This document shows, one piece after another, positions 8,257-16,027 of a stretch of DNA of 64,000 nucleotides (positions within the stretch are counted from its first letter, which is position 1; each line of letters starts with the position of its first letter). Where the stretch lies: NCBI RefSeq assembly GCF_900100605.1, contig NZ_FNCN01000011.1:124001-188000 (forward strand). The letters are read 5' to 3'. Source of the DNA: Sinosporangium album. Lineage in GTDB: Bacteria > Actinomycetota > Actinomycetes > Streptosporangiales > Streptosporangiaceae. The notes below the pieces were generated by a model. It was not told the DNA's origin and did no database searches. It was given only the letters and a program-made list of their open reading frames with translations. The position numbers were made by a program, and so were the translations under genes.

Positions 8257-9021
8257 CTATTGCTTGCGGCGAAGGCCGAAATACCAGGCCAGGACGCGGT
8301 TCTCGACGAGCTTGAAGACCAACGCGAGGATCACCCCGATGGCCCCGAGCAGCAGGATCCCGGACCACATCTGCGGGATCGCGAACGACCGCTGGAACTG
8401 CACGATCGTGAAGCCCAGCCCGTTGCTCGCGGCGAACATCTCGCTGATGACCACGAGGATGATGGCGATCGACAGGGCCTGGCGCGCTCCGGTGACGATG
8501 TGCGGGCTCGCGCCGCGCAGCAGCAGATGGCGGAAGCGCGCCGCCGGGCCGAGGCCGTACACGCGGGCCGTGTCGTGGAGCACCTCGTCGATGGAACGGG
8601 CCCCTTCGACGGAGTTGAGCAGGATCGGCCATACGCAGCCGAAGGCGATGACGACGATCTTCATGCTGTCGCCGATGCCGGCGAACAGCATGATGATCGG
8701 GACCAGCACCGGCGGCGGGATCGAGCGCAGGAACTCGAAGACCGGTTCGCAGTACTGGCGCAGCGGCGCCGACAGGCCGATGGCCAGGCCCGCCGAGATT
8801 CCGATGGCCAGCGCGAGGGAGTATCCCGCCGACAGTCGCAGGAGGGAGGGCGCGACATCGGCCCCCAGGCGTCCCTCGAACCATGTCGAGGGCACCTCGG
8901 TCAGGATGTCGCGCAGGGGCGGCCAGAAGAAGTCGTCGCTGCCCAGGGAGGTGAACCACCACGCGGCGACGAGGAGTACGGGCAGGACGGTGGCGGTGGC
9001 GATGGAACGGATGAATCTCAT
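8257..9021 (-). CDS. ABC transporter permease (SsuC/TauC-like), first of two
   Basis: A 254-aa protein with about six membrane segments and the cytoplasmic EAA-type loop (ARVYGLGPAARFRHLLLRGASPHIVTG), which contacts the ATPase. It lies between the ATPase and a second permease, so the importer probably uses a permease heterodimer. A 124-bp repeat-bearing gap separates the two permease genes. Confidence 0.92.
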   Translation of the reverse strand: MRFIRSIATATVLPVLLVAAWWFTSLGSDDFFWPPLRDILTEVPSTWFEGRLGADVAPSLLRLSAGYSLALAIGISAGLAIGLSAPLRQYCEPVFEFLRSIPPPVLVPIIMLFAGIGDSMKIVVIAFGCVWPILLNSVEGARSIDEVLHDTARVYGLGPAARFRHLLLRGASPHIVTGARQALSIAIILVVISEMFAASNGLGFTIVQFQRSFAIPQMWSGILLLGAIGVILALVFKLVENRVLAWYFGLRRKQ

Positions 9022-9059
9022 AGTCGTTCTCTCGGCATGAGGACGGCGATCGCGGTGCT

Positions 9060-9145
9060 CTCACCGGGTGTCTCGTCAGGTGTTCTCGCCGGGGTGTTCT
9101 CGTGTCGCGTGTTCTCGCCGGGTGTTCTCGTCGTGTGGACGAGCG
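9060..9145. repeat. Imperfect repeats of GTGTTCTCG between the two permease genes
   Basis: About five copies of GTGTTCTCG (CGAGAACAC on the coding strand), 14-20 bp apart, fill the gap between permease stop and start. The unit is not a clear dyad, and the array falls in the middle of an operon. It may be a simple minisatellite or an mRNA spacer. Confidence 0.6.
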
Positions 9146-9916
9146 TCACACGGCGTTCTCCCGGCGCACGGAGACGTGCCAGCGCAGGAGGCGGCGTTCG
9201 GCGGCTCGGATCGACAGGTTCACCGCGACCCCCAGCAGCCCGGCCACGACGACGAGTCCGTACATCGCCTCGACCGCCCCCGCGGACTGCGCCAGAGCGA
9301 TCTGGCGGCCGAGGCCGGGGGATCCGATGACCAGCTCGCCGGTGATGGCGAGCACGAGCGCGACCGTCGCCGCCAGGCGTATTCCGGTGATCACGTTGGG
9401 CAGCGCCGCGGGCCACACGACGACCCGGATCCGGGTCGGTACGGCGAAGCCGTAGCTGCGCGCGGTTTCCTGGGTGACCGGGTCGACGTCGCGCACACCG
9501 TCGAGCACCTGCACGAGCACTTGCCAGAAACTCGCGTAGACGATCAGCACCAGCGTCGACTGCATGCTGGTGCCGAACATCAAGACGGCGAGGGGGATCA
9601 GCGCCACCGAGGGGATGGGGCGCAGGAACTCGACGGTCGAGGCCGTGAACGCCCGGAGCGCGGGGACGACGCCGATCACGATGCCGGCGGCGACACCGGC
9701 GACGACCGCGATGCCCAGGCCGATCGACCAGCCGCGCAGCGTGTCGAGGAGTGCGGACCAGAAGGCCTCGCGGGAGAGCTGCTCGCCGAGAGCGCCGGCG
9801 ATGGTGCCGGCGGTCGGGAGATACCCCGGATCGACGAGGCCCGTGCGCGGAACCACTTCGAGGAGCGCCACGAAGACGCCGACCCCGACGAGTCCGCGCC
9901 GCCACGGGGCCCTCAT
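9146..9916 (-). CDS. ABC transporter permease (SsuC/TauC-like), second of two
   Basis: A 256-aa inner-membrane permease with about six segments and an EAA loop (ARSYGFAVPTRIRVVVWPAALPNVITG). It differs clearly from its partner at 8257-9021. Its ATG overlaps the stop of the deacylase gene by 4 bp, so deacylation and uptake are translationally coupled. Confidence 0.92.
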   Translation of the reverse strand: MRAPWRRGLVGVGVFVALLEVVPRTGLVDPGYLPTAGTIAGALGEQLSREAFWSALLDTLRGWSIGLGIAVVAGVAAGIVIGVVPALRAFTASTVEFLRPIPSVALIPLAVLMFGTSMQSTLVLIVYASFWQVLVQVLDGVRDVDPVTQETARSYGFAVPTRIRVVVWPAALPNVITGIRLAATVALVLAITGELVIGSPGLGRQIALAQSAGAVEAMYGLVVVAGLLGVAVNLSIRAAERRLLRWHVSVRRENAV

Positions 9917-11040
9917 AACGTCCGCCGGGGTGGCGCGGCGTTCAGCGCCGCCTCGACCCTGTCGAGGGCGCGTGCCTGGTCCGCCGAGAGGGCCTGGAAG
10001 GGGTTGCCCTCGACGATGAAGGCCACGGGGTCGGCGACCTCCGTCCGCTCACCGGCGAGGGTCTCGACGACGGCGAGCATGCAGTAGGGCACATACCAGG
10101 GCGAGTAGCCGCCTTCGTGAGCCACGACGAGGCGTCCCTGGCAGATGTCCCCGGCCAGGTCCACGACCTGCTGGGTCATCCACCGGTAATCCTCCACCCC
10201 GAGCAGCATGTGGCCGTTCGGGTCGAAGAACGACGCGTCATAGCCACTGGCCACGACGATCAGCTCGGGGGCGAAGTCCCGCACCCTCGGCAGCACGATC
10301 CTCCCGAGCGCCTCCCGGTAGGCCTGTGATCCCGACCCCGGCGGCAGGGGGACGTTCAGGCACGCGCCGAGCGCGTCCGGCCCCCCCATCTCTTCGACGT
10401 CGCCCGTGCTGAGCTGCAGGAGCCGGTCTTGGTGGATCGACACGGTCAGCACGTCGGGGTCGTCCCAGAAGATCTCCTGGGTCCCGTTGCCGTGGTGGAC
10501 ATCCCAATCGATCACCGCGACGCGGCCCACGCCGTACTCGTGGCGCACCGCCTTGATCGCGACGGCGACGTTCGCGAACACGCACAGGGCCATGCCCCGG
10601 TCGGGGAGGGCGTGGTGCCCGGGCGGGCGCACCAGCGCGTAGGCGTTCGACACCGCCCCCTCCACCACGGCTCTGGCGGCGGCGGTGACTCCGCCGGCGC
10701 TCAACCGCGCGATCTCCAGACCGCCCGGGCCGAACGGCGTGCGCCATGTTCCCCGGTCCGCGTGGCCGCCCTTGGGGAGGGCGTCCTGGGAGATCAGGAA
10801 GTCCAGGTAGTCGCGGGTGTGGACGCGCAGGAGCTCGGTGTCGCCCGCCGCGGTCACCGGCAGCGGTGTGAGATGCTCGGCCAGTCCGCTGGCGCGGACC
10901 AGCGACGCGGCGCGTCGGCGCGTGGAGGGCTGATCCAGGTGCTCGCCCGGCTCGACGAACCGCCCGGGAGGGATCAGCCCCGGACTTCTTCCCATGTCAT
11001 ACCAGTCGTACTCATCACGATAAATCCAGCCAGTCTTCAC
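9913..11040 (-). CDS. Class II histone-deacetylase-like amidohydrolase
   Basis: A 375-aa zinc hydrolase of the HDAC/acetylpolyamine amidohydrolase superfamily, removing acyl groups from amines. The active site is complete: RPPGHHA (His pair), DWDVHHGNGT (Asp and His zinc ligands plus the following His), ASGYDAS (second Asp) and HEGGYS. Bacteria lack histones, so acylated polyamines or other acyl-amines are likely targets. GTG at 11040 follows GGAGGAG. It is first in the operon with the ABC importer, suggesting that it deacylates the imported molecule. The free amine could then feed the amine oxidase just upstream, which is an inference. Confidence 0.92.
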   Translation of the reverse strand: MKTGWIYRDEYDWYDMGRSPGLIPPGRFVEPGEHLDQPSTRRRAASLVRASGLAEHLTPLPVTAAGDTELLRVHTRDYLDFLISQDALPKGGHADRGTWRTPFGPGGLEIARLSAGGVTAAARAVVEGAVSNAYALVRPPGHHALPDRGMALCVFANVAVAIKAVRHEYGVGRVAVIDWDVHHGNGTQEIFWDDPDVLTVSIHQDRLLQLSTGDVEEMGGPDALGACLNVPLPPGSGSQAYREALGRIVLPRVRDFAPELIVVASGYDASFFDPNGHMLLGVEDYRWMTQQVVDLAGDICQGRLVVAHEGGYSPWYVPYCMLAVVETLAGERTEVADPVAFIVEGNPFQALSADQARALDRVEAALNAAPPRRTL

Positions 11041-11141
11041 TCAACTGCTCCTCCGCGTGGGGGACGGTCTTCACCCATCCGGCGGGTGGCGTTCTCCGCG
11101 CGGACGCCGCGAACGCCGCCCGGCGGTTCATCGTCGTCCTG

Positions 11142-11615
11142 TCACGGACAGGTCCCACTCCTTCGCGGAGCGAACCAGGGGATCCGGTGCCGGGCGGCGC
11201 CGAGCAGCACCGCGGCGGCCAGGATCGTCTCGGCGAAGGAGAACCACAGCGCCGCGTTCATCGCAAAGCCCGACAGTGACAAGGAGCCCTCTGCGACGGA
11301 GTGGCCCGCATGGTGGCCCACGCCCGCCTCGTGGGGCCCGTGCGCCGTCTCGGCGCCATGCCCGAGGAACCCTGGGAAAAGGTGCACGGCGATCATCGCG
11401 ACGCTGAGCACGAGCATCATCGCCCACGCGCGCAGGCGGGGTCGCCGCCACAGGTCGATCGCGCACAGCGCGCACGCGAGCGCGAGCACCGCCATCGCGG
11501 CGCCCGCCGGCCCCGCGAGCGAGCCGATGAGCAGCAGGTGCAGCCCTGCCTGGGGTACGGCGAAGGCCGCCGCGGCCAGGGCCGGCCCCGTGGGCCGATG
11601 CGGCCGTCGAATCAT
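11142..11615 (-). CDS. Small membrane protein with His-rich loop, partner of the amine oxidase
   Basis: A 157-aa protein with about four to five hydrophobic segments and a loop at ~85-110 holding six His (HGAETAHGPHEAGVGHHAGH). Such a loop can bind copper or zinc. The gene starts 14 bp after the amine oxidase stop, so the two are surely co-transcribed. A role in copper supply to, or export with, the oxidase is an inference. No named family is recognised. ATG at 11615 was chosen because the downstream frame is all membrane protein; the SD is weak, fitting coupling. Confidence 0.75.
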   Translation of the reverse strand: MIRRPHRPTGPALAAAAFAVPQAGLHLLLIGSLAGPAGAAMAVLALACALCAIDLWRRPRLRAWAMMLVLSVAMIAVHLFPGFLGHGAETAHGPHEAGVGHHAGHSVAEGSLSLSGFAMNAALWFSFAETILAAAVLLGAARHRIPWFAPRRSGTCP

Positions 11616-11629
11616 GGAACCCACGCCGC

Positions 11630-13666
11630 TCAGCCGGTGGAACAGCAGCCGCAGTCGCCGTGGCAGGCGGCCCCCTCGCCGTGGCCGGTGTGGCCGCCCT
11701 CGGCGGGCAGGTCGAGCATCGGGTTCCCGTCGAAGAAGCCGACCGGCTTGAGGTGCAGTCCCACGGTGGCGACCGGCATGACGGGCCAGTCCTCGGGGCG
11801 TACGACGTGGTGCGCGCAGAGCACCGGCCAGATGACCAGGTCGGCGCCGGCCAGCGGGCGGTCGCCGCCGGTGTAGGCGGGAAGCCCGTCGCCGCCGGGG
11901 TTCTGCGCCACGTACTCGCCCGCGGCGTACCGTTCGCGCGGGTCGTAGGCGGTGGCCCAGATGTGCCGGGTCGTGAACCCTCCGCGGTTGGCCTGCTGGG
12001 AACCGGGCCGGGCGAAGGGCATCGTGAGCGAGCCTCCCAGTTCGACCTTGTAGGCGATCAGGGATCCCAGCGCGTTGCGCCTGTCGGCGTTCGCGACGAG
12101 CCACGCCTTGCCCGCGGCCGGGTCCGCGAGCTGGCGGGCCGCGTGCTCGCTGTCGAGGTGGGTCACGACCTGCCGCCACGCGTTGCCCCAGGGGTTAGCC
12201 TCGTCGGGGGCGGCCTCGCTGTGCACGGAGTAGAAGTCGTTGCGCTCGCCGTCGACGGCCATGTCGAGGCGCAGGCCGAAGAAGTGCTGGTGGTTCGGGC
12301 CGTACAGACCCGGCGCCACCAGGGCGCCGTACTCGGGCGTGACGCCGGCCTCCACGGCTCCGGTCGACAGGACGCCGGTGAGCTTGGATTCGAACTCGAT
12401 CGTCCCGTCGAGGTACAGATACCAGTAGAACCCGTAGTCGTAGTTGCCGACCGTCGTGAACACCGAGATCACGAGGCGGCGGTTGCGGCGCACCAGGCCG
12501 GTACCGTCGGTGTCGGTGTGCTTCCAGCCGATGCCGGCGTCCTCCTCGTGGATGCAGATGGCGTTCGGGATCCGCACCGGCTGCCCATGGTGGTCGTTCA
12601 CGTAGGCGTCGAGGTAGGCGATGTCGCCCAGGCAGTCGCACCCCAGCACGAGGCTGTTGGCCATGCCGCCGAGCCCGTACTCGCCCTCGTCGAAGACGTT
12701 CTTGTTCCAGTGCGTGTCGCCCGGGTCGCCGTACGGCACGTACATTTCCGACAGCGACGCCCGGTAGATCACCGGCCGTTCGCGCCCGCGGTCGACGTAG
12801 GAGATCTGGTGCAGCACGAGGCCCTCGCGGGGCGTGTAGCCGATCCGCAGCCGCCAGTTCGCCCAGCTCAGCGCATGATCATCGATCGTGAACGACCGCC
12901 CCTGGGGCTGCTCGATGACGATCGGCTTCATCGGCTCGCGCACCGACTCGAAGGATGGGGTGTTCCGCGGATCGACGATCTGGTCCGGCCGGTAGTCGCC
13001 GCGGGTGGGCGGGAGCGCGACCACGCCGGTATCGGTGACGTCGAGCACCTCCATCGCGTCCAGGTCGACCGTGACCACGAGGTTCTCCACCGGTCTGGCA
13101 TAGGCGTTGCCGAGCGGCGACTCCTTGACGTAGGTGAGCGGCCGGGCGATGCGGCGCCGGTCGGGCGCGTCCTGCGGGCCGGTGTATCCGCTGGCCCACT
13201 TGTCGATCGTGACCAGCGACAGATCCGTGACGCCGCGTTTGCGCATCGCCTCCTGCCAGCGGGGATCGGCGGCGATCACGGCCTTGCAGTTCGCCAGCTC
13301 GTACTTGGTCATCGGGGCTTGGGCGTCGGGGATCTCCTCGAAGCCGGCCACGCGGTCGGCGGACAGGTCGACGACGGCCTCAAGGGTCCTGTGGTGGGCG
13401 CTGTCGCGCAACACGATGAACGCCTGCCTCGACCACGTATCACCCGCGCGGAACGCGTTGACGATGTCCTTGGGCGGTTCGTGCAACTCGGTGAACACGA
13501 ACCGGTGGTCGTCTCCGAGGCCGCGGTCGCGCACGAGGACGGCCGCCGCGCGGCTGATCTCGTCCGGGGTCAGCGGTTCGAGCGGGTGAAGTGCGGGGCG
13601 ATGGACGCCGCCGGATCCGCGCGCCGCGCCCTCGCCGTGATCAAGGGTTTTGGACAAACAACCCAT
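11630..13666 (-). CDS. Copper-containing primary-amine oxidase (topaquinone)
   Basis: A ~678-aa oxidase turning primary amines into aldehyde, NH3 and H2O2. The topaquinone precursor Tyr is in GNYDYGF (codon at 12442-12440). The copper ligands are HQH (in PNHQHFFGL) and a later His in CAHHVVRPEDWPVMP. The C-terminal GFFDGNPMLDLP is family-typical. The last ~20 residues are a Cys/His-rich tail (HTGHGEGAACHGDCGCC), unusual for the family and likely metal-binding. The start is uncertain: ATG at 13666 directly abuts GAGAGGAG, TTG at 13657 has better spacing, and the frame stays open to a GTG at 13702. A LysR-type dyad lies ~180 bp upstream. Confidence 0.93.
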   Translation of the reverse strand: MGCLSKTLDHGEGAARGSGGVHRPALHPLEPLTPDEISRAAAVLVRDRGLGDDHRFVFTELHEPPKDIVNAFRAGDTWSRQAFIVLRDSAHHRTLEAVVDLSADRVAGFEEIPDAQAPMTKYELANCKAVIAADPRWQEAMRKRGVTDLSLVTIDKWASGYTGPQDAPDRRRIARPLTYVKESPLGNAYARPVENLVVTVDLDAMEVLDVTDTGVVALPPTRGDYRPDQIVDPRNTPSFESVREPMKPIVIEQPQGRSFTIDDHALSWANWRLRIGYTPREGLVLHQISYVDRGRERPVIYRASLSEMYVPYGDPGDTHWNKNVFDEGEYGLGGMANSLVLGCDCLGDIAYLDAYVNDHHGQPVRIPNAICIHEEDAGIGWKHTDTDGTGLVRRNRRLVISVFTTVGNYDYGFYWYLYLDGTIEFESKLTGVLSTGAVEAGVTPEYGALVAPGLYGPNHQHFFGLRLDMAVDGERNDFYSVHSEAAPDEANPWGNAWRQVVTHLDSEHAARQLADPAAGKAWLVANADRRNALGSLIAYKVELGGSLTMPFARPGSQQANRGGFTTRHIWATAYDPRERYAAGEYVAQNPGGDGLPAYTGGDRPLAGADLVIWPVLCAHHVVRPEDWPVMPVATVGLHLKPVGFFDGNPMLDLPAEGGHTGHGEGAACHGDCGCCSTG

Positions 13667-13842
13667 CTCCTCTCGATGGATCAAGAAACGACTGGTCTGC
13701 ACTGTTCACGCGGGCCGAAGACGGCGGCGTCAGGGCAATGGGTCGTCAGCCTTTTGCGGGTTCTTTTCCGGATTTCGGGCCGGTCGGAACGACCATTACA
13801 TATGCCGCTGTGACGCGTCCAAGAAGGTCTGCCGCAGGCATG

Positions 13843-13857
13843 ATAAGGGCAGCTTAT
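13843..13857. promoter_or_regulatory. LysR-type dyad (ATAAGGGCAGCTTAT) upstream of the amine oxidase
   Basis: A T-N11-A dyad with perfect ATAAG/CTTAT arms, matching the sites at 3285 and 5299. It is the only clear regulatory site in the 350-bp gap 13703-14054, which otherwise holds one long hairpin and no convincing ORF. Confidence 0.45.
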
Positions 13858-13890
13858 GAACTCCGTCTGATTTCGACGATCATGGATACG

Positions 13891-13936
13891 GCAGAGGTCC
13901 CCCGGCGGTCGAGAACGACCACAGGGGGACCTCTGC
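13891..13936. terminator. Long nested hairpin, probable terminator
   Basis: Perfect 13-bp arms GCAGAGGTCCCCC / GGGGGACCTCTGC enclose an inner GGTCG-AGAA-CGACC hairpin. It lies past the end of the ACP-FAAL-reductase operon (last gene ends at 14055) and upstream of the amine oxidase promoter. It is best read as the operon's terminator. No clear U-tract follows, as is usual in actinomycetes. Confidence 0.65.
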
Positions 13937-14054
13937 TATCGTCGCGGCCGCCGTACGGTCACCGCGCGCGGCCAGGCGAGAGGGACTCTCAGCCGATGAG
14001 TTCGGCCTTGTCCACGGCGCTCACCGAGGACGCCGGACGGTCACGCGGTCTCGG

Positions 14055-14339
14055 TTAGGGGGTGCCCGTCGGGAGTGGTCGGGGGGTGTTCGTCTGGGGC
14101 GGTGGGAGGAGTTCTGAGAGGTGGGCGGTGAGGGCGTCGATCGTGGGGTGGTCGTAGGCCAGGGTGGGGTCGACGAGGAGGCCGAGGGTCTCTTCGATGT
14201 CGACGCACAGGGTGATCGCGTGGATCGACTCCATGCCGTAGGTGCGGAGTTTGACGGCGGGGTCGATGTCGGCGGGCGGCATCCGGAGGTGGTCGGCCAC
14301 CTTTTCGGTGAGCCATCGGCGCAGGTCATGGGGGGGCAC
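14055..14339 (-). CDS. Acyl carrier protein
   Basis: A 94-aa carrier protein. The phosphopantetheine site is the Ser in YGMESIHAI (~residue 33), a variant of the usual GxDS that is common in carriers served by fatty acyl-AMP ligases. Helices II-III follow; the last ~17 residues are a Pro/Thr tail. The GTG at 14339 has AGGAG at 5-nt spacing; upstream in-frame codons lack a site. It starts 29 bp after the ligase stop and is last of a three-gene operon, so it most likely receives the acyl group made by that ligase. Confidence 0.9.
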   Translation of the reverse strand: MPPHDLRRWLTEKVADHLRMPPADIDPAVKLRTYGMESIHAITLCVDIEETLGLLVDPTLAYDHPTIDALTAHLSELLPPPQTNTPRPLPTGTP

Positions 14340-14368
14340 GGCTGCTCCTAGGGGAGGGAGGGGGGTGG

Positions 14369-16027
14369 TCACGGGACGGTCGCCAGCAGGGTGTTCACGG
14401 CGGGTTCGAGTTCGGTGTGCAGGGGGGTGAGGCCGCCGCCAAGGAACAGTTCTCTCATATGCCGGCGGCGGAGCTTGCCGCTGGTGGTCTGCCGTACGGC
14501 GCCGCGGGGGACCAGCATGAGGCTCAGCGGGATGCCGAACTCCCTCGCCACGGCGTCCATGACCTGGTCGGCGGTTTCGCCGAGGGCGCCGGAATGCCCC
14601 CGGCGTACCTCTTGGATGAGGACGACGTGTTCGCCGCCGTCCGGGCGGCGGACGCCGAAGGCGGCGCTTCGCCCGGCGGTGAGGTTCGCCCGCGCAGCCG
14701 CTTCTTCCAGGTCCTGCGGGTAGAGGTTGCGGCCGTTGACGATGATGACGTCTTTGATGCGCCCGGTGACGTACAGCCGGCCGTCCAGGAGGAAGCCCAG
14801 GTCGCCGGTGCGCAGCCAGTGGCCGTCGCCCGCGCGGAAGGTGGCGCGGGTCTCCTCCGGCCGGCCCCGGTAGCCGAGGGCGACGCTCGGGCCCGACACC
14901 CAGATCTCCCCGATGCCGCCGTCGGGGACGGGGGTGGAGTTCTCCGGGGAGACGATGCGCAGGTCGAGGCCCAAGGCCGGGCCGCAGGCCACCAGGGGGA
15001 CCCCGTCGGGGTCGGGGATGGCCTGGTGGCGTTCCAGCGCGGAGGGGTCGAAGCTTCGTACGGTGACCCCCTGCCCCCGTGGTGTGCAGGTGACCATCAG
15101 GGTGCATTCGGCCAGGCCGTACCCGGGGTTCCATGTGGTCGGGCGGAAGCCGGCGGGGGCGAATCTCCGCTCGAAGTCGGTGAAGGTGGCGGCTTTGATC
15201 GGTTCGGCTCCGCTGAGGGCCATGGTCAAGGTGGACAGGTCCAGCTCGGCGAGCTGCTCATCGGTGATCCTGCGGGTGCACCAGGCGTATCCGAAGTCCG
15301 GGGACACGGTCCAGTCCGCGCCGTACCGGGTGATCAGTTGCAGCCAGCGCACCGGCCGTGCGACGAACGCGATGGGCGACATGAACACCAGGTCGGCGCC
15401 CAGGTAGAGCGCCTGCAATTGGAGGCCGACCAGTCCCATGTCGTGGTAGTGAGGCAGCCATCCGGCGAGCCGCCGCGGGGGTTCCGCTCCTGACAGGGCG
15501 CGGAACAGCTCCAGGTTGTGCAGCAGATTGCCGTGCGAGATCTCGACTCCGCGGGGTTCGCTCGTCGAGCCGGAGGTGTACTGCAGGTAGGCGATGGTGT
15601 CGGCGGAAAGGACCGGCGGAGTCCAGGTGTCCGGATCGGAACCGGTGTCGATGACGCATGCCGAGAGGTCCGACAGGGCGGTCACGTGCGCGGAGTCGGT
15701 CAGGACCATACGGGCGCCGGCGTCGTCCAGGAGTGTCCGTACGCGGCCCGAGTGAGATGTGCCGGTCTCGGGTAGGGGCGCGGGGATCGCCGGCACCCGG
15801 GCGTAGAGGCAGGCGAGGAACGCGACGGTGAAGTCGAGCCCGGCCGGATAGAGCAGCAGCGCCGGGTGGTCGGTCATGCCGCGCTCGGTGAGCCATACGG
15901 CTCCGGCGCGGGCCCGCCGGTCCAGTTCGGCGAAGGTGAGCCGGGTGGTCTCGCCGTTGTCCCGCACGAAGACCAGTTCCCGGTCGTCGCTGAGGTGGTT
16001 CCGCATGTGGCTAACGAAGTCGCTCAT
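14369..16027 (-). CDS. Fatty acyl-AMP ligase (FAAL)
   Basis: A 552-aa adenylate-forming enzyme activating a fatty acid as acyl-AMP for transfer to a carrier protein. The ATP loop is YTSGSTSEPRGV (~residues 170-181). GWLPHYHDMGLVG, YGLAECTLMVT and the C-terminal motifs LRTGDLGFL and GRIKDVIIVNGRNLYPQDLE are FAAL-typical. Its ATG overlaps the reductase stop by ATGA, and an ACP gene follows. It lies 8 kb from the NRPS genes with no shared promoter or iron box, so a link to the siderophore is possible but not shown. Confidence 0.92.
   Translation of the reverse strand: MSDFVSHMRNHLSDDRELVFVRDNGETTRLTFAELDRRARAGAVWLTERGMTDHPALLLYPAGLDFTVAFLACLYARVPAIPAPLPETGTSHSGRVRTLLDDAGARMVLTDSAHVTALSDLSACVIDTGSDPDTWTPPVLSADTIAYLQYTSGSTSEPRGVEISHGNLLHNLELFRALSGAEPPRRLAGWLPHYHDMGLVGLQLQALYLGADLVFMSPIAFVARPVRWLQLITRYGADWTVSPDFGYAWCTRRITDEQLAELDLSTLTMALSGAEPIKAATFTDFERRFAPAGFRPTTWNPGYGLAECTLMVTCTPRGQGVTVRSFDPSALERHQAIPDPDGVPLVACGPALGLDLRIVSPENSTPVPDGGIGEIWVSGPSVALGYRGRPEETRATFRAGDGHWLRTGDLGFLLDGRLYVTGRIKDVIIVNGRNLYPQDLEEAAARANLTAGRSAAFGVRRPDGGEHVVLIQEVRRGHSGALGETADQVMDAVAREFGIPLSLMLVPRGAVRQTTSGKLRRRHMRELFLGGGLTPLHTELEPAVNTLLATVP

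Noticed and set aside
833-9145. CRISPR-like arrays at 833 and 9060
   Set aside because: The units are 8-9 bp, there are no spacers of constant length, and no cas genes are present.
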